From Terriglobia bacterium (lineage in GTDB: Bacteria > Acidobacteriota > Terriglobia > Terriglobales > Acidobacteriaceae): DNA of 64,000 nt. The stretch is from assembly GCA_020073395.1 (NCBI GenBank), contig JAIQFF010000001.1, positions 51,270 to 115,269 of the forward strand, in the 5' to 3' direction. A model generated the notes under the pieces. The model ran no database searches. It was not told the DNA's origin and saw only the letters and a program-made list of their open reading frames with translations. The position numbers were made by a program, and so were the translations under genes. The number at the start of each line of letters is the position of its first letter. Position 1 is the stretch's first letter. Below are positions 1-8,060 of the stretch, piece after piece.

Positions 1-425
1 TTGAACTTCTCGTGCTCGAGCAGCCGGCTGACCAGTTCCGCACGGGGATCGTCCTGCGCGTCTGAAGCCGCCGCGGGGTCACGCGGCAGCAGCATCTTCG
101 ACTTGATGTGAATCAGCACAGCCGCCATGTAGATAAATTCGGCCGCGACGTTCACATCCAGTTCCCGCAGTTTTTCCACGTAGGCGAGGTATTGCGCGGT
201 GATGCGCCCAATTGGAATATCGTAAATATCGATGTCCTGTTTGCGGATCAGGTCGAGCAAAAGGTCGAGTGGTCCTTCGTACACATCGCCTACGGTGACG
301 GAGAACGGGAAGTCGCTTTCGGGCTGCGGCTTCTGCGCGGTCGGCATTGGTACGACGGGCGCGAGTGTGCTTCCGTCTTCCGTCGCAATGTCGTTTGCGG
401 GCGCGATTTTCAGGTTCTCAGCCAT
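1..425 (-). CDS. scpA: Segregation and condensation protein A, N-terminal part (runs off window edge)
   Basis: Reverse-strand reading from ATG at 425: MAENLKIAPANDIATEDGS...FSVTVGDVYEGPLDLLLDLIRKQDIDIYDIPIGRITAQYLAYVEKLRELDVNVAAEFIYMAAVLIHIKSKMLLPRD, typical ScpA N-terminus. Not in ORF track because no stop lies in the window. Overlaps trpS stop. Confidence 0.93.
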   Translation of the reverse strand, partial: MAENLKIAPANDIATEDGSTLAPVVPMPTAQKPQPESDFPFSVTVGDVYEGPLDLLLDLIRKQDIDIYDIPIGRITAQYLAYVEKLRELDVNVAAEFIYMAAVLIHIKSKMLLPRDPAAASDAQDDPRAELVSRLLEHEKF

Positions 426-1455
426 GTTTCTCATCGTAGTCGAGCGACATGCCCATGGCCTCGCGGACTTCGTCCATGGTGGCCCCTGCGACCTTGCTGG
501 CGCGGGAAGAGCCTGCCTCCAGAATATCCCAGGCGAGGCGTGGATTGTCCTCATATTTCTTTCGCCGCTCCTGCATGGGATTGAGGATGCTAACCAGGGC
601 ATCCGCGGCCCAGCCCTTGCATTCGATGCAACCGATGCCGGCGGAGCGGCAGCCTTCGTCAACTTTCATGATAGTTTGCCGGTCGCTGAATATCTTATGC
701 AGGTCCCCGACGGGACAAACATCGGGATTGCCGGGATCGCTGCGGCGCACGCGGGCCGGATCGGTCACCATGGTCTTCAACTTCTGCCGCACTACCGGCT
801 CGGGGTCCGTCAGCAGGATGGTGTTGCCGTACGACTTCGACATTTTTCGCCCGTCGGTTCCTGGCAGTTTCGCTGCCGGGGTCAGCAGCGGCTGCGGCTC
901 GGGAAACACAAAAATACCTTTGCGGGTATAAAACATGTTGAAGCGCCGCGCGATTTCGCGAGTCAGCTCAACGTGGGGTACCTGGTCTTCGCCCACCGGA
1001 ACGAAGTCACCCTTGTAGATCAGGATGTCCGCCGCCTGCAGTACGGGGTAGCCGAGAAATCCGTAGGTGCCCAGGTCTTTCTCCGAAATGTTTTCGCGCT
1101 GCTCCTTGTATGTGGGGACGCGCTCCAGCCAGCCCAGGGGCGTGATCATGGAAAACAGCAAATGCAATTCGGCATGTTGCGGGACGTGCGACTGGATGAA
1201 CATGGTGCAGCACTCGGGATCAAGCCCCGCGGCCAGCCAGTCGAGCAGGACTTCCAGCGAATTTTCCTTAATCTTCGAGGTATCTGCGTAATCGGTGGTG
1301 AGCGCGTGCCAGTCGGCTACGAAGAAAAAGCAATCGTACTGATCCTGCATGCGGACCCAGTTGTCGAGCGCGCCCACAAAGTTTCCCAAGTGCAGCTTGC
1401 CCGTCGAGCGCATACCGCTGAGCACGCGTTTGCGTTGGCTGGAGCGAGAGGTCAT
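418..1455 (-). CDS. trpS: Tryptophan--tRNA ligase
   Basis: RVLSGMRSTGKLHLGNFVGALDNW and KMSKSYGNTI (HIGH/KMSKS class I signatures). Start chosen at internal Met (1455), giving ATGA overlap with the upstream gene. Confidence 0.96.
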   Translation of the reverse strand: MTSRSSQRKRVLSGMRSTGKLHLGNFVGALDNWVRMQDQYDCFFFVADWHALTTDYADTSKIKENSLEVLLDWLAAGLDPECCTMFIQSHVPQHAELHLLFSMITPLGWLERVPTYKEQRENISEKDLGTYGFLGYPVLQAADILIYKGDFVPVGEDQVPHVELTREIARRFNMFYTRKGIFVFPEPQPLLTPAAKLPGTDGRKMSKSYGNTILLTDPEPVVRQKLKTMVTDPARVRRSDPGNPDVCPVGDLHKIFSDRQTIMKVDEGCRSAGIGCIECKGWAADALVSILNPMQERRKKYEDNPRLAWDILEAGSSRASKVAGATMDEVREAMGMSLDYDEKHG

Positions 1456-2147
1456 CAGATTCTCAGGAGGATGCCTATGAAAAGTGCAAAGACCGGTCCA
1501 ATCAGGGCTGTCAAGAGTCTTCCGCCCCAAAACACCAGAAGCAGCAGGCCAAAAGTCCCCACGGTGTCATAAATCCGAAGCGCGCCTGCGGGCAGCAGAT
1601 GGCGCAACACGTGACTGCCATCGAGCGGCGGGACCGGGATAAGGTTAAACACGCCCAGCACTATATTGATCACCATCATTGCGAATACAAGTTTGCACAA
1701 CGGTACCAGAAGCGAATTGCTGTCAGCAAAGCTTGCACCCTGGAGCGTGCCGAAAACGATCTGCTCTCCCGCGGCCGAAGCATTCTTTACAAGAATGAGA
1801 ATCAGTACGGCGCCCGTGGCGACCACGAAATTGCTGATCGGTCCGACCACCGAAGTGAGAATGTCATCAAGCACCGGGTTCTTGAAGTTTCGCGGGTCCA
1901 CCGGTGTGGGCTTGGCCCAGCCCAGGACGGGCAGGTGGGCGAGCATGGCAACCGCAGGCAGGATCAGCGTTCCAAACAGGTCAATGTGCTTGATGGGATT
2001 GAGTGTAATCCGCCCCAGCATGCGGGCCGTCGGATCGCCGCGCAGGTTGGCCATCCAGGCGTGCGCCGATTCGTGAATGCTGATCGCAAACATAAAGGCG
2101 ATCAACTGGAACACGATGTTCAGGATGTCAATGTGTTGCAGGTTCAT
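1455..2147 (-). CDS. Site-2 protease family (M50) membrane metalloprotease
   Basis: HESAHAWMANLRGD zinc motif (HExxH), NLIPVPPLDGSHVL motif, multiple TM segments. Confidence 0.92.
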   Translation of the reverse strand: MNLQHIDILNIVFQLIAFMFAISIHESAHAWMANLRGDPTARMLGRITLNPIKHIDLFGTLILPAVAMLAHLPVLGWAKPTPVDPRNFKNPVLDDILTSVVGPISNFVVATGAVLILILVKNASAAGEQIVFGTLQGASFADSNSLLVPLCKLVFAMMVINIVLGVFNLIPVPPLDGSHVLRHLLPAGALRIYDTVGTFGLLLLVFWGGRLLTALIGPVFALFIGILLRI

Positions 2148-2241
2148 GCGTGATTGGTTTTGATACTAACACGCGGAGCAGCGATTCACCGCTTCCCCGC
2201 ACCTCGATTGGCGGGCCTGGCGGTTGCCTGAAATTCGCGTG

Positions 2242-3054
2242 CTAGCGCTTGTTCAGAGCGTTCTGCAGCTGTTCCGGCGCGATCGACTTGATCTTGATCG
2301 GCTTGGCGGGAATGCCGCCGACTACCGTGAACGGATCAACATCTTTCGACGCGACTCCCATCGAGCCCACCATCCCGTGCTCGCCCACTTTCATCCCGCT
2401 TAACACCGTCGCGTGATACGTAATGCGCGCCTTGGGGCCGATCTCTGTCTTGTGATTGCTGACGATCATGCCATCGTTGAGATCGTGCGCATGCGAATAA
2501 ATGTTGGCGTAATCAGACACGGAAGATCCTTCATGAATAATGATCTCTCCGCGGTCGTCGAGCAGCACGTACTTGTGAATGGTGCAATTGTCTTCGACCG
2601 TCAGGTTGTAGCCGAAGGAAAATTCCACGCCGTGAAAGATTTTCACATTATTCCCGCAGTGCTTGAACACGTGCCGGGCCAGCATGGCGCGCACCTTGTG
2701 TCCCAGCCAGTGATTCAAGCCGATCGGGGAGCGGTCGTACATCATCCAGAACCAGATCAGCGGTTTGCGTTCACCATACTTGGCGGCATCGGCATCACCA
2801 TAACTCTCGGGTTCCAGGGTGGCGTTGCGCGGATCCAACGAATGCACCAGAGTCTGTATCGCCAGCGGCGCTGCCGGGTCAGGCGCCGCGTAAGGGCGTC
2901 CCAGATAAAGCTGGTGGAGTTCCTCGCGGACGAGATCAGAGCGACGCTCGGGATCGCGGTTGGCGAACGCGCGATCCAGCCCGTCAATCCATTCCAGGAA
3001 TGCCTTTTCGGCGGACGGAACGGGTTTCAGGACTCGATATTCGTATCGGGGCAT
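2242..3054 (-). CDS. Hexapeptide-repeat (LbH) acyltransferase family protein
   Basis: ITYHATVLSGMKVGEHGMVGSMGVASKDVDPFTVVGGIPAKPIKIK. Start moved to MPRYEYRV (3054) because the longer ORF N-terminus (GVGQECPTHT) is translated from a palindromic repeat. Confidence 0.8.
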   Translation of the reverse strand: MPRYEYRVLKPVPSAEKAFLEWIDGLDRAFANRDPERRSDLVREELHQLYLGRPYAAPDPAAPLAIQTLVHSLDPRNATLEPESYGDADAAKYGERKPLIWFWMMYDRSPIGLNHWLGHKVRAMLARHVFKHCGNNVKIFHGVEFSFGYNLTVEDNCTIHKYVLLDDRGEIIIHEGSSVSDYANIYSHAHDLNDGMIVSNHKTEIGPKARITYHATVLSGMKVGEHGMVGSMGVASKDVDPFTVVGGIPAKPIKIKSIAPEQLQNALNKR

Positions 3055-3124
3055 AGCCGCCTCGCTGCGGTGAAAACTAGAACATAACACACGGCTCAGG
3101 ATGCCATGGCTCGAGCTTCGCAAG

Positions 3125-3150
3125 GTGTGGGTCGGACACTCCTGTCCGAC
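3125..3150. repeat. Palindromic repeat, GTCGGACA family
   Basis: gtgtgg-gtcggaca-ctcc-tgtccgac; related copies at 3242-3268 and 35725-35753. Confidence 0.85.
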
Positions 3151-3241
3151 GCCTCTGACATGGATTCTATGCCAGATGCAGCTTCTGCCTGCTAACCGAG
3201 GTTCGCTCACCACGACCTAAACCCAACAGCAACCCCAAAAG

Positions 3242-3268
3242 CGGGGACAAGAGTGTCCGCCCCACACT
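3242..3268. repeat. Palindromic repeat, GTCGGACA family (diverged, opposite orientation)
   Basis: cggggacaagagtgtccgccccacact, near reverse complement of the copy at 3125. Confidence 0.75.
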
Positions 3269-3295
3269 GCGCTATGTTCTATAATGCGCGCGCCT

Positions 3296-4240
3296 ATGAA
3301 AATCAAGAAAACTGCAAAGCCGCATCCCATGCCGGTGGACGCACTGGTCTATCCACGCTTTTCCGGTGTGCCCACGTTCATGCGGCTGCCGCATGTTCCG
3401 CAAGCGGAGGAACTGGACCTCGCGTTGATTGGCATCCCGTTCGACGGAGGCACAACTTATCGTCCGGGCGCGCGTTTCGGGCCGCGCAACATTCGCGTGC
3501 AATCGGCCATGATTCGCCCCTGGAATCCGGTACTGAAGCTCAATCCATTCGAAAAATGGCGGATTGGTGACTTTGGCGACCTCTCGATCAACCCGCTGTC
3601 GATTGAAGACACCTACCGGCGAATCACTGAGCAACTGGGCGACGTGTTTCGCGGCGGCGCGCGATCGGTCTGCGTCGGTGGCGATCATTCCATTCTCTTG
3701 CCAATACTCCGCGCTATTCACAGGCACTTCGGCCCAGTTGCCTTTATCCAGCTCGACGCCCATGGCGACACCTGGAGCGGATACTTTGGCAGTCCACATT
3801 CGCACGGCACGCCGGTGAAGTATGCCATCGAGGAAGGGCTGATTGAGAAGGGGTATGCCCTGCAGGTGGGATTACGCGGGCAAGTTTATTCCGAACACGA
3901 CTTTGATTTCGCTCATAAGCACGGCATCAAAATTGTGACTTCGGAAGAGTTTCACGAGAGCGGCGTCGAACTGGTCAAACGTCACCTCAAGAAGTTGCGG
4001 GGCCGTCAAGTGTACCTGACGCTGGACATTGACGTGGTCGATCCCGCCTACGCTCCCGGCACCGGCACGCCGCAGGTGGGCGGCCTCTCCAGCCCGCAAA
4101 TTCTGGACCTGGTTCGCAGTCTCCGGGGCCTGAGGCTGGTGGGATGCGATGTGGTGGAAGTGTCGCCGCCCTACGATAACGGCGAGATCACCTCATTGCT
4201 GGCGGCGAATTTGCTTTTCGAGTTGCTGTGTCTGTTCTAG
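3296..4240 (+). CDS. speB: Agmatinase / ureohydrolase family
   Basis: GGDHSILLPILRAI, FIQLDAHGDTW, TLDIDVVDPAYAPGTGTPQVGG metal-binding motifs of the arginase/agmatinase superfamily. Confidence 0.9.
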   Translation: MKIKKTAKPHPMPVDALVYPRFSGVPTFMRLPHVPQAEELDLALIGIPFDGGTTYRPGARFGPRNIRVQSAMIRPWNPVLKLNPFEKWRIGDFGDLSINPLSIEDTYRRITEQLGDVFRGGARSVCVGGDHSILLPILRAIHRHFGPVAFIQLDAHGDTWSGYFGSPHSHGTPVKYAIEEGLIEKGYALQVGLRGQVYSEHDFDFAHKHGIKIVTSEEFHESGVELVKRHLKKLRGRQVYLTLDIDVVDPAYAPGTGTPQVGGLSSPQILDLVRSLRGLRLVGCDVVEVSPPYDNGEITSLLAANLLFELLCLF

Positions 4241-4304
4241 GAGGCCAGAGCCATTTCCGGTTATAGGGGTCCCCTCGGCTCCGCTCAGGATGACACGGCA
4301 TTCC

Positions 4305-5624
4305 ATGATCACTCTTGCCCGCAAACTTCGCGTGGTCGATTACTTCACCCTGGGGTGGGGCACCATGGTGGGGGTCGGCTGGTTGGTCATCATGGACGAC
4401 TGGCTGCTGCGCGGGGGGCCGCTGGGCGGCGTTCTGGGATTCGCTATCGGCGGCGCGCTCCTGCTGCCCATCGGCTATGTGTACGGTCAACTGGTGACGG
4501 CCATGCCCGATGCCGCGGGCGAGGTCGCCTACACCGCGAAGGTCTTTCCCCGATCGATCAGCTTTGCCACTGGTTGGATGATGGTCCTGGCGTACTTCAT
4601 CGTCTGTCCGTGGGAAGCGGTGGCCGTGGGAAAAATTGCGAGCTACATCTTTCCCAGCCTGGATTCGATGGAGCTTTATCGCATCGCCGGCCGGCCGGTT
4701 TATTTACCTCATGTGATCATCGGCCTGGGGCTCACCGGCCTTCTGACCTGGCTCAACTATCGCGGCATCCGGCTGAGCGCGGTTTTTCAGAACTGGACTA
4801 CTTTCGGAACCCTTGGCCTGTTTATGGTGTTCGTCGCAGTCGGTGTGAGCAAAGGTTCTCCGCGGAATTTTCCTCCCTTGTTCACGCACAGCGGATTCGT
4901 CTCCGTCCTTTTGGTGATTCAGATTGTGCCGTACTACATGACGGGATTTGAGTCGGTGGTAAAGGGGGCGGAAGAGTCCCGCCCGGAATTCCGCTCTGGC
5001 GGATTTTTCAAGGCCATCTGGATGGCCATCCTGGTGGGCATTCTCTTCTACACCATCGTGATTGCCGCCGTGGGCTATGTCGCTCCATGGCGGGAACTCA
5101 CCGGCGAAAGATTCATGACTGCGGTCGCCTTTGAGCGTGCGGTGGGAGCGCGTTGGATTGTCAGCGTGATTCTGGCGGCGGCGCTGCTTTCGCTTTTCAA
5201 GGTATTCAATGGCAACCTGGTCGCGGCCAGCCGCATGGTGTTTGCCATGGGACGCCGCGGGCTAGTGGATGCCCGCGTCGGCCAGGTGCACGCGCAGAAT
5301 CAAACCCCGTCAGTGGCCGTGATCTGCATGGGATTGGGCACGGCCGCATGCATGTTCCTCGGCGACGCCATCCTGGTGCCCATTTCGAATGTGGGCTCGC
5401 TGGCGTCCGCGGCGGGATGGCTTGCAGCCTGCGCCGCGTATTATCAGATGGCGCCAACCCTGCGCCAACGACTGGTGGCCGCCCTGGGAGCTCTGGTCGG
5501 GCTGCTGATGATCCTGATGAAGGTTGTTCCGTTCGTGCCTGGACATTTCATTCCCTATGAATGGTTGGCCCTGGGGATCTGGGTGGCACTGGGCGCGCTA
5601 GCAGCCCGGCGAGCCACATCGTAG
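4305..5624 (+). CDS. APC-family amino acid permease
   Basis: LRVVDYFTLGWGTMVGVGW N-terminus, ~12 TM hydrophobic profile. Start chosen at internal ATG 4305. Confidence 0.85.
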   Translation: MITLARKLRVVDYFTLGWGTMVGVGWLVIMDDWLLRGGPLGGVLGFAIGGALLLPIGYVYGQLVTAMPDAAGEVAYTAKVFPRSISFATGWMMVLAYFIVCPWEAVAVGKIASYIFPSLDSMELYRIAGRPVYLPHVIIGLGLTGLLTWLNYRGIRLSAVFQNWTTFGTLGLFMVFVAVGVSKGSPRNFPPLFTHSGFVSVLLVIQIVPYYMTGFESVVKGAEESRPEFRSGGFFKAIWMAILVGILFYTIVIAAVGYVAPWRELTGERFMTAVAFERAVGARWIVSVILAAALLSLFKVFNGNLVAASRMVFAMGRRGLVDARVGQVHAQNQTPSVAVICMGLGTAACMFLGDAILVPISNVGSLASAAGWLAACAAYYQMAPTLRQRLVAALGALVGLLMILMKVVPFVPGHFIPYEWLALGIWVALGALAARRATS

Positions 5625-5745
5625 CGCCGGCGTTCCTTCGACTTCGCTCAGGACAGGCTCCGCCGGCTGTCGGGTGGGGGTCTCGCCCACCCCAAGGGTT
5701 TGCAGAGATTCCGCTATCGAAGTACAAAGTAAGAACGGAGACCCC

Positions 5746-7446
5746 ATGGGAAGCAGCGCGCTAAAGAGAAATTTCCTTATCGGCATCTTGTTCCTGACAG
5801 TCATTAACCTGTCCTGGGCGCAAGCCAACGACCAACCTTTCGATACGGTCATCAGCAATGGCCACATCATCGACGGCACGGGCTCACCGTGGTACTCCGG
5901 TGACATCGGCATTCGCGCCGGAAAAATCGCTGCCATCGGCAATCTGAGCGGCGCGGCGCGCACGCGCATGCTTGATGTCCACGGTCTGGTTGTCGCCCCC
6001 GGCTTTATCGACATGCTGGGCCAGTCGGAACTGACTATCCTGGTTGATCCGCGCCTGCCCTCGAAAATCTATCAGGGCATCACGACCGAGATTACGGGCG
6101 AAGGCGGCTCGATCGCGCCCCTGAATGACGCCATCATCCAGGCCGACCGCTCCGGCTACGATCACTATCACATCACGCCCGACTGGCGCAGCTTTCAGCA
6201 ATACTTCGCCCGCTTGGAAAAGCAAGGCATGGGAATCAATCTGGCCAGCTATGTCGGTGCCACCCAGGTCCGGCGCATGGTGCTGGGCGATGACGACAAG
6301 CAGCCCACCCCGGCACAACTCGACCAGATGAGGGGGTTGGTCAGACAGGCGATGAGGGATGGTGCGGTCGGGGTCTCGACCTCGCTGGAGTACGCGCCCG
6401 CTCCCTACGCCAAAACCGATGAGTTGATAGCCCTGGCTTCGGAAGCGTCGAAATTCGGCGGCATTTACGCTACGCACATGCGCAATGAGAGCGACGCTGT
6501 GCTGCCCGCGATCGACGAAGCCCTGCGCATTGGGCGCGAGGGCCACCTCCCGGTTGAGATATGGCACATCAAGGTTGCAGGAAAAGCCAATTGGGGACGC
6601 ATGCCGGAAGTAGTGGCAAAAATTAACGCCGCCCGAGCCGAGGGAATGGACGTCACCGCCGATACTTACGCCTACACCGCGTGGTTCAACAGTCTCTCCG
6701 CCTTCATTCCACCCTGGGCGCACGACGGTGGCGACGCCAAGCTGATCGAACGTCTCAAAGATCCAGCGATGCGCGCCCGCATTCGCAAGGACATGATGAC
6801 GCCGTCGAGCGACTGGGACAACGAGTGGCAGGAAATTGGCGGGCCCGAAGATATTCTGATCGGCGTGGTGCAAAATGCCAACCTGCTTCCACTGCAGGGC
6901 AAGAGGCTGGCTGAGGTGGCGAAGATGCAGAGCAAAGATCCCATGGACGCGTTGTTTGACATCTTGATTGAAGACAATGCATCGACCGGAGTCGCGGTCT
7001 TTGGCATGTCCGAGCCAGATGTAGCGCTTGCTCTGCAGCAGCCCTGGGTATCCGTCGATAACGATTCTTCCGGAGCCTCGCCGCAGGGAATTCTGGGCCA
7101 GGAGCATCCTCACCCCCGCGCCTACGGCACCCTCCCGCGCGTCTTGCGCAAATACGTTCGAGAAGAAAAGAAACTCACTCTGGAAGACGCCATTCGAAAG
7201 TTTTCTGCCTTGCCGGCGCAGCGCATGCGCTTGGCCGACCGCGGAGTGCTGAAAGCGGGGATGTGGGCCGATGTCGTGGTCTTCGATCCCGCCAAAGTCC
7301 GCGACCTGGCGACGTTCGAAGATCCAAACCAGCTGTCGCAAGGAATGGAGTATGTACTGGTGAACGGTGTTCCAGTGATCGATCAGGGCAAACAAACTGG
7401 GGCATTGCCGGGAAAGGTCCTGCGAGGGGCAGGCTACGTGAAGTAG
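5746..7446 (+). CDS. N-acyl-D-amino-acid deacylase-like amidohydrolase, secreted
   Basis: Signal peptide, FDTVISNGHIIDGTGSPWYSGDIGIRAGKIAAIG, YATHMRNESDAVLPAIDEAL, AQRMRLADRGVLKAGMWADVVVFDP. Start chosen at ATG 5746. Confidence 0.88.
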   Translation: MGSSALKRNFLIGILFLTVINLSWAQANDQPFDTVISNGHIIDGTGSPWYSGDIGIRAGKIAAIGNLSGAARTRMLDVHGLVVAPGFIDMLGQSELTILVDPRLPSKIYQGITTEITGEGGSIAPLNDAIIQADRSGYDHYHITPDWRSFQQYFARLEKQGMGINLASYVGATQVRRMVLGDDDKQPTPAQLDQMRGLVRQAMRDGAVGVSTSLEYAPAPYAKTDELIALASEASKFGGIYATHMRNESDAVLPAIDEALRIGREGHLPVEIWHIKVAGKANWGRMPEVVAKINAARAEGMDVTADTYAYTAWFNSLSAFIPPWAHDGGDAKLIERLKDPAMRARIRKDMMTPSSDWDNEWQEIGGPEDILIGVVQNANLLPLQGKRLAEVAKMQSKDPMDALFDILIEDNASTGVAVFGMSEPDVALALQQPWVSVDNDSSGASPQGILGQEHPHPRAYGTLPRVLRKYVREEKKLTLEDAIRKFSALPAQRMRLADRGVLKAGMWADVVVFDPAKVRDLATFEDPNQLSQGMEYVLVNGVPVIDQGKQTGALPGKVLRGAGYVK

Positions 7447-7472
7447 CGACTGAGTGAGTTGCAACGCGGTCT

Positions 7473-8060
7473 TTATTTCTGGGTCACGGTGACTTTGTGC
7501 AGCCCAACGGTCGCCGCATCCACGCGGGCGGGCAGGGCGAAGCGGGAGTCGATGCCGATATTCGGGTACTTCGGCTTGAGATATTTCTCGACGAACATTT
7601 CCAGGACAAAACGGGGAACCTCGACGCCGTCGAGCGAAACCGAATCCACGTGAACTAGGCCCTCTCGCCTGGCGCCGTAGGCGTGGGTAGTAACCACCAC
7701 CTCGTGCACTCCACTGAACACCGAGAGCAGGGGGTTGTAGGAATTCTTGCCTGCCTTCAACTGATCGAAATCGACTTGTGAAGTACCGATGACTATCCCC
7801 GGCTGTTCCTGGAAAACTACCGACCGCACTCCCGTGGGCAATTGAACCTTCCCAGAAGCAAAGTAAGCGTTGATCTCCTGCTCGGTGAGCTCTGTGGGCG
7901 AGGGATCGGGGCGCGCCTGCACCCCGTTGCTTTGCACGCGCTGCAGCTTGCGCTCGAATCTCGCTGCCGGGGCCGAATCCGCAACCGTCTGCGCCCGGAC
8001 ATGCGAAGTGAGAAGGGAGCAAACTGTGAGTGCGAGAAGAAGGGCGCAGCAGACCTTCAT
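7473..8060 (-). CDS. Secreted hypothetical protein
   Basis: Signal peptide (MKVCCALLLALTVCSLLTSHVRAQ); ATGA overlap with upstream AsmA-like gene. Confidence 0.75.
   Translation of the reverse strand: MKVCCALLLALTVCSLLTSHVRAQTVADSAPAARFERKLQRVQSNGVQARPDPSPTELTEQEINAYFASGKVQLPTGVRSVVFQEQPGIVIGTSQVDFDQLKAGKNSYNPLLSVFSGVHEVVVTTHAYGARREGLVHVDSVSLDGVEVPRFVLEMFVEKYLKPKYPNIGIDSRFALPARVDAATVGLHKVTVTQK

Noticed and set aside
232-1572. 446-aa + strand ORF antisense to trpS
   Set aside because: Opposite strand to a clear trpS; no recognisable motifs; antisense open frames are expected in high-GC DNA.
5884-8022. 712-aa - strand ORF
   Set aside because: Antisense to the convincing deacylase gene and out of frame with the secreted protein at 7473-8060; no domain signal.
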